Source: Cupriavidus pauculus
GTDB lineage: Bacteria; Pseudomonadota; Gammaproteobacteria; Burkholderiales; Burkholderiaceae
Direction: 5' to 3'
DNA: 64,000 bases
Assembly: GCF_002858765.1 (NCBI RefSeq)
Contig: NZ_PJRP01000002.1
Span: forward strand, 542,598 to 606,597
In this document: positions 55,905 through 63,463 of the stretch, in pieces
Layout of the letters: each line of letters begins with the position of its first letter
Position numbering within the stretch: the first letter of the stretch is position 1
Translations under genes and position numbers: made by a program
The notes under the pieces: model-generated
The model's database searches: none
What the model was told of the DNA's origin: nothing
The model's input: the letters and a program-made list of their open reading frames with translations, nothing else

Positions 55905-57086
55905 TTACGCAAAGCTCGCAGGCCGTACTGCGTCCTTCTGCGTCGCAACGCCACCCGTCAGGGCCTGCTGGAGCATATCCACGACATAGGACTGGTCATC
56001 TTCCGAAAGACCCAGCCATAGCGGCAGACGGATCAGTCGCGACGAAATATCGTCGGTTGTCCGAAGGTCGCCATGCGCACGGCCAAGCTCCAGGCCAGCC
56101 GGCGAGGAATGGAGCGGAACATAGTGGAATACCGCGCCAACGCCGACGGCTTTCAGTTCCTGCAGTACCCGCTGTCGATCGGCATTTTCGGACACGAGAA
56201 TCTGGTACATATGCGCGTTGTGCTGGCAGTCTGCCGGGATCACCGGCCGGCGCAGCAGCCCTTGCGCTTCAAGCGGGGCCAGCATGGCGTTATAGCGATC
56301 CCACAGGGCCATCCGTCGTTGCGTCAGCTGTTCTGCCTCTTCGAGCTGCGCCCACAGGAATGCCGCGGTCAGTTCGCTGGGAAGGAAAGAACTGCCACAC
56401 GAGCGCCATGTGTACTTGTCCACCTGCCCCCGGTAGAAGCGGCTGCGATCGGTACCCTTCTCGCGGATGATTTCGGCCTGCTCGACATACGCCGCATCGT
56501 TGATGATCAGCGCGCCGCCTTCACCACTGATGACGTTCTTGGTCTCGTGGAAGCTGTAAGTTCCAAGGTGACCAATACTGCCCAGGGCGCGACCCTTGTA
56601 CGAGGCCATCACACCCTGCGCGGCGTCTTCGACCACACGAAGATCGTGCTTGCGTGCGATGGCCATGATCGTGTCCATCTCGCAACCAACGCCGGCGTAG
56701 TGCACGGGCGCGATGGCTTTCGTGCGGGACGTGATGGCGCCCTCGATTTGCTTTTCGTCCAGATTGAACGTGTCTCCACGTACATCGACGAATACCGGAA
56801 CGGCGCCACGCAATACAAAGGCATTCGCCGTGGACACGAAGGTGTAGGACGGCATGATGACTTCGTCGCCGGGCTCAAGATCCAGGAGCAGCGCCGACAT
56901 TTCCAGCGCGGCCGTGCATGAGTGCGTCAGAAGTGCCTTGTGCGCGCCGGTCTTGGCCTCCAGCCACTTATGGCATTGGGCGGTCATTGGGCCGTCGCCA
57001 GCAAGATGGCCGCGCGCGTGCGCTTGCGAGATGTAGTGCAGCTCGCGCCCTGTCATGTATGGTCGATTGAACGAAATATTTCGCAT
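55905..57086 (-). CDS. wecE: dTDP-4-amino-4,6-dideoxygalactose transaminase WecE/RffA
   Basis: A 393-residue PLP sugar aminotransferase that turns a dTDP-4-keto-6-deoxyhexose into the 4-amino sugar (Fuc4N type). It follows E. coli WecE closely along its length: SCTAALEMSALLLDLEPGDEVIMPSYTFVSTANAFVLRGA, HYAGVGCEMDTIMAIA, EDAAQGVMASYKGRALGSIGHLGTYSFHETKN with the PLP lysine, and REKGTDRSRFYRGQVDKYTWR. I start at MRNISFNRPYMTG, which aligns with the E. coli N-terminus; an upstream Met at 57131 adds 15 residues. It is the only amino-sugar synthesis gene visible; the matching dTDP-glucose genes must lie outside. Confidence 0.93.
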   Translation of the reverse strand: MRNISFNRPYMTGRELHYISQAHARGHLAGDGPMTAQCHKWLEAKTGAHKALLTHSCTAALEMSALLLDLEPGDEVIMPSYTFVSTANAFVLRGAVPVFVDVRGDTFNLDEKQIEGAITSRTKAIAPVHYAGVGCEMDTIMAIARKHDLRVVEDAAQGVMASYKGRALGSIGHLGTYSFHETKNVISGEGGALIINDAAYVEQAEIIREKGTDRSRFYRGQVDKYTWRSCGSSFLPSELTAAFLWAQLEEAEQLTQRRMALWDRYNAMLAPLEAQGLLRRPVIPADCQHNAHMYQILVSENADRQRVLQELKAVGVGAVFHYVPLHSSPAGLELGRAHGDLRTTDDISSRLIRLPLWLGLSEDDQSYVVDMLQQALTGGVATQKDAVRPASFA

Positions 57087-57178
57087 GACGGATATCGTTG
57101 CGTCCTTCCCTGTGGACTGGATTTTGGTCATTTTCTGACTTCGCTCTTGTCGTGGTCTCTATGGTTCCGAAAGCTTCA

Positions 57179-58726
57179 CTATTTCCTGCGAACCATGCTG
57201 GATCTCGCCGAAACCTGCAACGGCAGACGGCTTAGCAAGACCGCCAGCAAAGGTTGCACCCACCAATAGGCCACTTCTGCGAAGAAGTTCGTGCTGCCTT
57301 GAGGAACGTCCAGCAGTATGCCCGGAATGACTGCGGCAATGGTGATGACGATCGCCAACTCAACATCCATCAGCCTATGGTCTCGGAACCTCGAACTCAA
57401 GTCCGAAGGCCACTTCCAGCGTTCATTGAGTAATCGTAACGCAACAAACGTCACAAAAGGGCCAAAAAAGGCAACAAATGAGAGCCAGTAGGCGTCCGGT
57501 GTCACGATGGCTCGCAGAAATGCGAATGGCTTGATCATGGCCATCAGACCGTGTCCGGATTCGCCGCCTTCCCCATTTGACCGGGTCAGCCACAATCCAA
57601 GCAACAGAGGGACTGCCACGGCCAGCAGGCCAAACAAGCGCTGGACCAAGCCAATGCGGCTTCTCAATAGCGCGTAACCTACTGCGCAGCCGAATACCAG
57701 GCCGACGCTGATCTTGAGCATGCACAGTGCGTAGATGTAGAGCCCCAGCGCCAATGCAGTCAGGAACGTCGTGCGAATCTGGCCGTACTTGCGAAGCTGC
57801 TCGAGTATCCAGATGCCGCCGAAGTACGCAAAGAGCATCGCGACGCCAAACGATTCGCTGTGGAATACGTTGTCCCAGACGCCCAGTTCCCGGCGCTCCG
57901 CGATAGGTATGACGCCGATGAAAAAGACCGACAGCCCCGCCCAGAACCAGCCGGGATTCTGGTTTCTCCAATCATTCTTGGCGGCGTCGGTTTGCAGCAG
58001 CCACGTCCGAAGCGCATTGGCAAAGAAGAACATCACGCATACGAACACCGGAACGAAGATGAGGGGAAAGACGACGGAGTAGAACCGCAGCGGATCGAGG
58101 CCGAGCAATTCGTACATGACAATCATCGCCCGGTGGCTGCCGAAGTGATACGGGAAGGGCTGAAGCCCGTCCACCCCCAGAGATCCCACGCCGTAGTTCG
58201 ACAGCATGTTCGCGACGGCGGACTGGAAGAGCAGATCGACGTGGACGGTACCGCTCTGGATGGCTTGGTCAATCCACAGCGTCTTGTACCCGTCGACGTA
58301 GCTCAGCAGGAATCCCCAATAGCCCATGCACGCCCCGGCCAGCGCCGGGATTAGCGTCGCAGACAAGCCGGTCTGGTACATCACGATCAACAGGCGTGCG
58401 CAGACGGCTGCGATGGCTGTACCGGCAATGATGTCGTGCTGTCGGCCTAGCCATAGGGCCAGCAATCCCAAAAGCAAGCCGAGGATCAGTGCCGACAGCG
58501 CCGAATCCGGCCATTCCCAGCGCTTTCCCAGTTCGTGGAACTCGAAGACGGCACAGAGGGTGACCATCACGGCCGCAGTGGCGGCCAGCAGCGCATGGCC
58601 TAGCGCTGGGTCGACCTTGGGCGACGGACCTGCAAGCCACCATGCAAGTGCGAGCGCGAACACGATCGCCGCGCACTCGCATGCTACGTAGCCGGCGCGC
58701 ATGAATGACTGGCCGGCGCGTGTCAT
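57179..58726 (-). CDS. Multi-spanning membrane protein, possible GT-C-type glycosyltransferase
   Basis: A 515-residue protein with about 12 hydrophobic helices and no motif I can assign with certainty. After the first helices a large loop carries polar, conserved-looking residues (SYVDGYKTLWIDQAIQSGTVHVDLLFQSAVANMLSNYG and PYHFGSHRAMIVMY), a place where GT-C glycosyltransferases hold catalytic acidic residues. It lies directly downstream of a polyprenyl-type GT2 gene and a secreted protein gene, which fits a Gtr-like module. An O-antigen polymerase or another polytopic enzyme is also possible. Start Met at 58726 lies 16 bp after the upstream stop; a longer frame to 58909 exists. Confidence 0.7.
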   Translation of the reverse strand: MTRAGQSFMRAGYVACECAAIVFALALAWWLAGPSPKVDPALGHALLAATAAVMVTLCAVFEFHELGKRWEWPDSALSALILGLLLGLLALWLGRQHDIIAGTAIAAVCARLLIVMYQTGLSATLIPALAGACMGYWGFLLSYVDGYKTLWIDQAIQSGTVHVDLLFQSAVANMLSNYGVGSLGVDGLQPFPYHFGSHRAMIVMYELLGLDPLRFYSVVFPLIFVPVFVCVMFFFANALRTWLLQTDAAKNDWRNQNPGWFWAGLSVFFIGVIPIAERRELGVWDNVFHSESFGVAMLFAYFGGIWILEQLRKYGQIRTTFLTALALGLYIYALCMLKISVGLVFGCAVGYALLRSRIGLVQRLFGLLAVAVPLLLGLWLTRSNGEGGESGHGLMAMIKPFAFLRAIVTPDAYWLSFVAFFGPFVTFVALRLLNERWKWPSDLSSRFRDHRLMDVELAIVITIAAVIPGILLDVPQGSTNFFAEVAYWWVQPLLAVLLSRLPLQVSARSSMVRRK

Positions 58727-58742
58727 CGACGATGACGTGGTG

Positions 58743-59330
58743 CTAGGTTGGGTCACAGCTTCTTTTTTCGGCAACGAAATGGCCGTCTTGCTTTTGAATG
58801 ACCGCCACCTGCGCAAAACCATGCTCTCGCGCCATCGAACAAGGCGTTTCCTGGCCGAGGTTGCTGGAAGTTCCATGATCCGGAAGGTACTGATAGCCGT
58901 AAGAATCAAACGGGCACCCGCTCTTGCGGGCCGCTATGCCATCCAGCAGGGGCATGCCAGTAATGCCTGGAATGCTGAACGGCTGAATGGCGCAACGTTG
59001 GAGCCTAGAATCGCGTACCTCGTCTATGTAGACGCCGTCGCGAAAGCCGTCATCGGCGACGAAGACCGCGGTTCGGTGCTCCGGTTGATGATACGAACGG
59101 TCCGATCCCATCGATTCCAGCAGAGCATAAAGCTGGCGCCGCTCCGCACGATTGCAGGCGACACCATCCTCGCTTTCACAATGTGACGGAGCATCTGCCT
59201 GCTCTCGTGCCAGCTGCTTTTTCTCAAACAACGACTGGCTGTAGTCGACGAGGTTTCGGCTTGCGGCCAAAGCCAGGCTGACCATCAGAATGGCGGCCGC
59301 AAATCCGCCTTTGCCAATGGATGTACTCAA
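58743..59330 (-). CDS. Unrecognised secreted or membrane-anchored protein
   Basis: A 195-residue protein I do not recognise. A single N-terminal hydrophobic segment (GFAAAILMVSLALAAS, about 9-24) is a signal peptide or anchor, so the rest is probably periplasmic. It holds six cysteines (in HCESEDGVACNRAE, LQRCAIQPF, SGCPFDSYGYQYL, ETPCSMARE and near the C-terminus RSCDPT), suggesting disulfides. The start overlaps the upstream GT2 gene by 4 bp, and the membrane protein gene follows after 16 bp, so all three are probably one functional set. Confidence 0.75.
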   Translation of the reverse strand: MSTSIGKGGFAAAILMVSLALAASRNLVDYSQSLFEKKQLAREQADAPSHCESEDGVACNRAERRQLYALLESMGSDRSYHQPEHRTAVFVADDGFRDGVYIDEVRDSRLQRCAIQPFSIPGITGMPLLDGIAARKSGCPFDSYGYQYLPDHGTSSNLGQETPCSMAREHGFAQVAVIQKQDGHFVAEKRSCDPT

Positions 59331-60292
59331 TTGGCGGAATTCATGGTGGGATCAGGATGCGATTCGCCGCATCCGCATTCCCTGTCGACGATATAAATCG
59401 GCCGCCCCTTTGTCATCTCGAATATGCGTGCGACATAGAGTCCCACTGCGCCCACGCTGGCGAGCACAAGTCCCGTTGCAAACAGTATGGCCACAAACAG
59501 GCTGGTCCAGCCCGGCAATGAAGTGCTGACGAGATGCCGATAGATGAAAAAGCAGCCGCCCGCAAAGCTAATCGCCGTGAAGCTGAGGCCGATGTAGATA
59601 ATCCACGTCAGGAAGATACTGGTCTGAAAAAAGATGCCACCCAGCGCATGCTTGATCAGCCCCAATACGTTGTAGGAACTGCTTCCGGCGAAACGGTCGC
59701 CATGGGCATATTCAATCGTTCCGCAACGGAATCCAAGCCAGCGCAGGATAAACAGATAGTGGCGTTCGCGCTCGCCAAAACGAAGGAACGCATCCACTAC
59801 CTTCCGGCTCAGTATGCTGAATGTGCCATAGCTGCCATCGGGAACATCGCCCGTCAGGAAGTGCAGGATCTTGAAGTAGATCTTTGCCGAAACCTGACGA
59901 AACACGGAATGGGTCCGCTCCGTCCGACGGGCTAGTACCAGGTCGTAACCCTTCTGGATTTCTGCGAGCAGATCGGGGATCCGTTCAGGCGGATCCTGCA
60001 AGTCGCAGTCCATCACGATCACATACTCGCCGCGCGCTTTTTCCAGGCCTGCGGTGATGGCGAGCTGCTGCCCGAAATTCCGGCTCAGGCGAATGCCCCG
60101 GACGGCTTCGTACCGCTGCGCCAGCGATTCAGTCAGTGGCCAGGAATTGTCTGGGCTTCGGTCATCGACGATAAGAATCTCGTAGGACTTTTGCAGCGAT
60201 TTGAGCACGGTGTCCAGCCGCTCGCATAGTTCGTCAAGGCATCCCAGGCAACCGTACGATGGCACCACTACACTGATTTCAGGAGTTCCCAT
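59327..60292 (-). CDS. Family 2 glycosyltransferase, GtrB/DPM1 type
   Basis: A 321-residue glycosyltransferase of the polyprenyl-phosphate-sugar synthase kind. GT-A domain: ISVVVPSYGCLGCLDELCERL, ILIVDDRSPDNSWPL, GYVI-type strand and VMDCDLQDPPERIPDLL containing the DxD metal motif. Two C-terminal transmembrane helices (FLTWIIYIGLSFTAISFAGGCFFIY; LFVAILFATGLVLASVGAVGLYV) place it on the membrane. Such enzymes load a sugar onto undecaprenyl phosphate for use on the outer face. It is in a 4-bp overlap with the secreted-protein gene. Exact sugar unknown. Confidence 0.88.
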   Translation of the reverse strand: MGTPEISVVVPSYGCLGCLDELCERLDTVLKSLQKSYEILIVDDRSPDNSWPLTESLAQRYEAVRGIRLSRNFGQQLAITAGLEKARGEYVIVMDCDLQDPPERIPDLLAEIQKGYDLVLARRTERTHSVFRQVSAKIYFKILHFLTGDVPDGSYGTFSILSRKVVDAFLRFGERERHYLFILRWLGFRCGTIEYAHGDRFAGSSSYNVLGLIKHALGGIFFQTSIFLTWIIYIGLSFTAISFAGGCFFIYRHLVSTSLPGWTSLFVAILFATGLVLASVGAVGLYVARIFEMTKGRPIYIVDRECGCGESHPDPTMNSAN

Positions 60293-60301
60293 AAGACCCG
60301 G

Positions 60302-61129
60302 TTACTTGGCGTTGCTCGAGGTGCGTTTCGCGCGAATCCGGCGCCAATCAAGCACGCTTTGCGGCACGGCAGAGTCGAATCCGAGCAGGCGTCGGACGTC
60401 GGCCGTTGCTTGGAAATCGGCTCCCAGCGCAGCAGGAAAATCGTATTGCTGCTTCATGATGGGAATGGTGTATAGATGATTGACGCCCCGCCGGGTCTGG
60501 GCCGACCGGTTGACGCCTGCGCGATGGAACGCCATCGCGTCGAAAATCAGCACAGAGCCGGGCGCTGCCGAAACCTGCACCGCGTGATTCTCGAAATAAT
60601 GAGCTGACGGCATTGATTCAACGCGATGCGAATGCGGCAACACAATGGTGCCCCCGGTCTCGGGGTTGAACGGATCGATCGCAAACAGCGCGCCGAGCGC
60701 AAGGGGACGCGAACTGGTCCAGTTCTGATAAGGAAGGTCCCGATGCCACGCCGTCTGGTGATGACGCTCTTCAGGCTTGTTGATAATCGCGTTCTGCAGA
60801 TTCAGTATGAAATAGTCGCCCAGAATCCGTCGCATCAGGTCCAGCACCCGAGGCTGGGTCGCCAGTTCAAGAAACGTTGAGTCGTGCAGTAGTGGTGCGC
60901 GTGCAAGATCCTGTTCGCCGATGGCACTCAGTGCCGCGCGTCCGCCAAATTCTTCTTCCTGACGCGCATAGACGTGGTCAATGCGATCGCGCCAGTCCTG
61001 CAGGCGGTTTGCCTCGATCACGTTTTCGAGGATGGTGTAGCCCAGCGTAGCCAGCTCTTCGGCGTGGATCGCGAGGATGTCCGGCGCAGCATTCGGTCGA
61101 ATGTTGCCGTAGAACGACTCGTTATTCAT
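60302..61129 (-). CDS. Phytanoyl-CoA dioxygenase (PhyH) family protein
   Basis: A 275-residue Fe(II)/2-oxoglutarate-dependent dioxygenase-like protein. The iron-binding HxD appears in TAWHRDLPYQNW and the distal histidine and the 2-oxoglutarate arginine region in FDAMAFHRAGVNRS, so the site seems complete. Substrate is unknown; PhyH-like proteins inside surface-polysaccharide clusters may hydroxylate sugar-nucleotide, lipid or acyl groups, but this is inference. It lies 9 bp upstream of the GT2 gene and 37 bp downstream of the acetyltransferase gene, so co-expression is likely. Confidence 0.85.
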   Translation of the reverse strand: MNNESFYGNIRPNAAPDILAIHAEELATLGYTILENVIEANRLQDWRDRIDHVYARQEEEFGGRAALSAIGEQDLARAPLLHDSTFLELATQPRVLDLMRRILGDYFILNLQNAIINKPEERHHQTAWHRDLPYQNWTSSRPLALGALFAIDPFNPETGGTIVLPHSHRVESMPSAHYFENHAVQVSAAPGSVLIFDAMAFHRAGVNRSAQTRRGVNHLYTIPIMKQQYDFPAALGADFQATADVRRLLGFDSAVPQSVLDWRRIRAKRTSSNAK

Positions 61130-61166
61130 ATCTTTTTGCAGTGGCGATAACCGTCGGACACAGTTT

Positions 61167-61844
61167 TCAGATGTTGCGCAATCGCGTGCTGGGCACGCGT
61201 GATCGTTCCGATGACGGGGATGCGTAGACGCCTTCCGGTTCTGCGTCGGCAGTGATCAGCGATCCCGCGCCTATCACGCAGCGCGCGCCAATGGTGACGT
61301 GGTCTCGAACCGTGGAATTCACACCAACGAAGCAGCCTTGACCCACACGGACTCCGCCGGAGATTACTACATGCGAACTGATGAAATTATTGTCTTCGAT
61401 CACGGAATGGTGACCGATATGGTTGCCGCTCCACAGCGTCACGTTGTCGCCGATCTGCGCGAACGGCTGAATCGTGTTGTCCTCGAGGATAAAGCAGTTT
61501 CCGCCGGGCTCGAATCCTGGGAACGTCGATGCGCGGCTGCTGATATAACTTGGGGTGTGATAGCCCGCAGTACGAACCTGCTGAACTTTTTGGGTCCGTA
61601 TCGCGTTGATCTTCGCGTAACTGAGCGCCACGAAGACGTCTGCGGCCTCAGGCGAAAACCGTGCAGGAAGTTCGTCGAACGGGATCACAGGTAACCCCAT
61701 CAGTGATTCACGGTCCATGAACTCACGATCCACCGTGAATGCAACTGGCTCGAAGTCGGAGTCGTGTGTGAAATAGAACCATGCCAGCTCAGCAATCTGG
61801 CCCGTGCCGAAGATAACAAGCGGTCTGGATTTATTTGCCATCAC
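61167..61844 (-). CDS. PglD/NeuD-type sugar N- or O-acetyltransferase
   Basis: A 225-residue left-handed beta-helix acetyltransferase. N-terminal Rossmann-like part LVIFGTGQIAELAWFYF, typical of PglD/NeuD but lengthened, then hexapeptide repeats (NCFILEDNTIQPFAQIGDNVTLWSGNHIGHHSVIEDNNFISSHVVISGGVRVGQGCFVGVNSTVRDHVTIGARCVIGAGSLIT). The HIGHHSVI segment supplies the usual catalytic histidine. It probably acetylates the 4-amino group of a WecE-made sugar, but another nucleotide sugar or N-formyl transfer cannot be excluded. One base separates it from the methyltransferase gene upstream. Confidence 0.85.
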   Translation of the reverse strand: MMANKSRPLVIFGTGQIAELAWFYFTHDSDFEPVAFTVDREFMDRESLMGLPVIPFDELPARFSPEAADVFVALSYAKINAIRTQKVQQVRTAGYHTPSYISSRASTFPGFEPGGNCFILEDNTIQPFAQIGDNVTLWSGNHIGHHSVIEDNNFISSHVVISGGVRVGQGCFVGVNSTVRDHVTIGARCVIGAGSLITADAEPEGVYASPSSERSRVPSTRLRNI

Positions 61845-61845
61845 T

Positions 61846-62463
61846 TTACTTCCTTACGACGATAGTGAATTCGTAAAGCCCGTAGTCATGAAGCAGCGCG
61901 ACATTGCGCGAAAACGTCCGCTTGCACAGATCAAAGAGTTCGCAGGGATCGGCATAGTGCAGATCCGGGCGCATGCGATCTGCGTCGGAGTATGAAGTGA
62001 GGCAATTGAAAGCAAAACCACGCTTCGTGAACTGATTCATCCGCGTCAGCGTCTCGCGGATATAGGCTTTCCATGCGTCCTCATCGCCACCAAGTCGTAC
62101 GTTGAAGATGCCACTGGCCACGGCAAAATCGACAGGCTCTTCCGGGGCGGTGCCAGTCACGAATCGTCCTTGCGGCTTCTGCTTGTGAAGGTCGCGCGCC
62201 GTCTCGATCATGGTTTCCGAAATGTCGATTCCGATGTATTCAAAGGACTGGAACCTGTCGAGCAGAAAATCGAACAGTGCGCCATAGCCGCAGCCGACGT
62301 CCACGATCGAAAACGGTGCAGCCGGATCCAGAACCTGACACAACTGCTGGAAGCGCAGGAGCTGGCCATCTTCACCATTCCAGTCGACCCCCTTTGGTTG
62401 CGGGCCAAACTCCTTGATCTTCTGGGTGTAGTAGCTGGCGACCGGGGAAAGCAGTTCATTCAT
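61846..62463 (-). CDS. SAM-dependent methyltransferase
   Basis: A 205-residue class-I methyltransferase. Motif I SIVDVGCGYGALFDFL, then YIGIDISETMIETAR and DFAVASGIFNVRLGGDEDAWKAYIRETLTRM. No C-methyltransferase zinc motif is seen, so O-methylation of a sugar or cap of a glycan is a fair guess. It overlaps the WbqC-family gene by 8 bp and precedes the acetyltransferase gene by one base. Confidence 0.87.
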   Translation of the reverse strand: MNELLSPVASYYTQKIKEFGPQPKGVDWNGEDGQLLRFQQLCQVLDPAAPFSIVDVGCGYGALFDFLLDRFQSFEYIGIDISETMIETARDLHKQKPQGRFVTGTAPEEPVDFAVASGIFNVRLGGDEDAWKAYIRETLTRMNQFTKRGFAFNCLTSYSDADRMRPDLHYADPCELFDLCKRTFSRNVALLHDYGLYEFTIVVRK

Positions 62464-63217
62464 GAGCGGTAGTCTCTTTCCAGAAGGAAGCGTTCTGCGA
62501 AATGGCCGGATATTTCATGTAGTTACGCGCGTCCTTTCCGCAATTGAACAGCAAATCGAGAGCGGTGACGCCATGCTCGAAAGCTCCCCATTGCTGAGGA
62601 TATTCCGGATAGCCTGAATAGTCGAAAAAGCGCAGCGCGATGCCGGCGTCCGCGAACAGTTCCGGCTGGATATAGTCTTTTGCCGCGGGGCCGGACACAT
62701 ACACCGTCGCACCCGCCTGCTTGCTGAGTCCGACGAGGCGTTCGGTCTTGCCCTCCACCAGGTCGTATTCCCACGACCATTTCATCGGCGTCGAAATGCC
62801 CAGCAGCAGGCAAAGCGCTTCCATCATCGCGCGGTTCAGATCCGACAGGTTCTCGTAGCTGCGCTCCAGATAAAGCGGCTCCAGCGTGTGTGCGATCTCG
62901 TCAAAGAATGGCGCGCGACGATAGTTCTGCTGAAGGGCTTTCCAGTGGTCTGTGCGCCATTTGTCGCCTTCAAGCTCGGTCTCGCGAATTAGCTGGTGGT
63001 ACTTGCCCTTGACCTTGACTGGCAGGGTCAGCCACGACAGGCCTTGCGGAGTCTTGATCAGATTCCGGTTGCGCCAATCCCGACGTGTGTACTGCATATC
63101 ATCGTAGATAATAAATTCATCCACCGAACCAATCAGATCGAAATATCCTTTCCACGGGATATAGCATGATTGGACGATGGCTACTACCTTTTTCTTGCCT
63201 TCGCTTTCCACTGTCAT
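62456..63217 (-). CDS. WbqC-like family protein
   Basis: A 253-residue WbqC family protein. Characteristic N-terminus AIVQSCYIPWKGYFDLIGSVDEFIIYDDMQYTRRDWRNRNLIKTPQGLSWLTLPVK, then LYLERSYENLSDLNRAMMEALCLLLGI and PAAKDYIQPELFADAGIALRFFDYSGYPEYPQQWGAFEHGVTALDLLFNCG. The family is common in O-antigen clusters but its biochemical role is not established; amino-sugar acylation has been suggested. It is the first complete gene of the leftward run after the cut methyltransferase, and overlaps the next gene by 8 bp. Confidence 0.9.
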   Translation of the reverse strand: MTVESEGKKKVVAIVQSCYIPWKGYFDLIGSVDEFIIYDDMQYTRRDWRNRNLIKTPQGLSWLTLPVKVKGKYHQLIRETELEGDKWRTDHWKALQQNYRRAPFFDEIAHTLEPLYLERSYENLSDLNRAMMEALCLLLGISTPMKWSWEYDLVEGKTERLVGLSKQAGATVYVSGPAAKDYIQPELFADAGIALRFFDYSGYPEYPQQWGAFEHGVTALDLLFNCGKDARNYMKYPAISQNASFWKETTAHE

Positions 63218-63463
63218 CCTGTTTGATGTATGAGACCTAATCCGAGCGATGTCCGTAACTCATAAATAGCCGAGCAAACTCGAATTGCACGCAAAAAAGG
63301 TCGGTGGATCCTGCTTCCGGAGTGGGTCAGAGGATAGCACGTGCTGCACGCGCGGCGCCCGGAATGTGGGCCCGGAACCGGCCTGCAAGCCGCCTGCAGC
63401 CGGGCTTGCGAGGCGCCAGGCGCCTGCGCAACGCAGGTGCGCGATCGTCTCCGATGTGATTCG
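63218..63463. other. Gap between WbqC gene and the edge methyltransferase gene
   Basis: 246 bp without a recognisable gene. Its left part (63218-63300) is AT-richer and may hold the promoter of the WbqC-led operon; the right part is GC-rich with imperfect repeats such as GGCGCCAGGCGCC. No terminator with a T-run was found. Confidence 0.4.

Noticed and set aside
58726..58909. N-terminal extension of the multi-spanning membrane protein
   Set aside because: The extra 61 residues overlap the upstream secreted-protein gene, are Arg/Ser-rich and hydrophilic, and precede a normal start 16 bp after that gene's stop.
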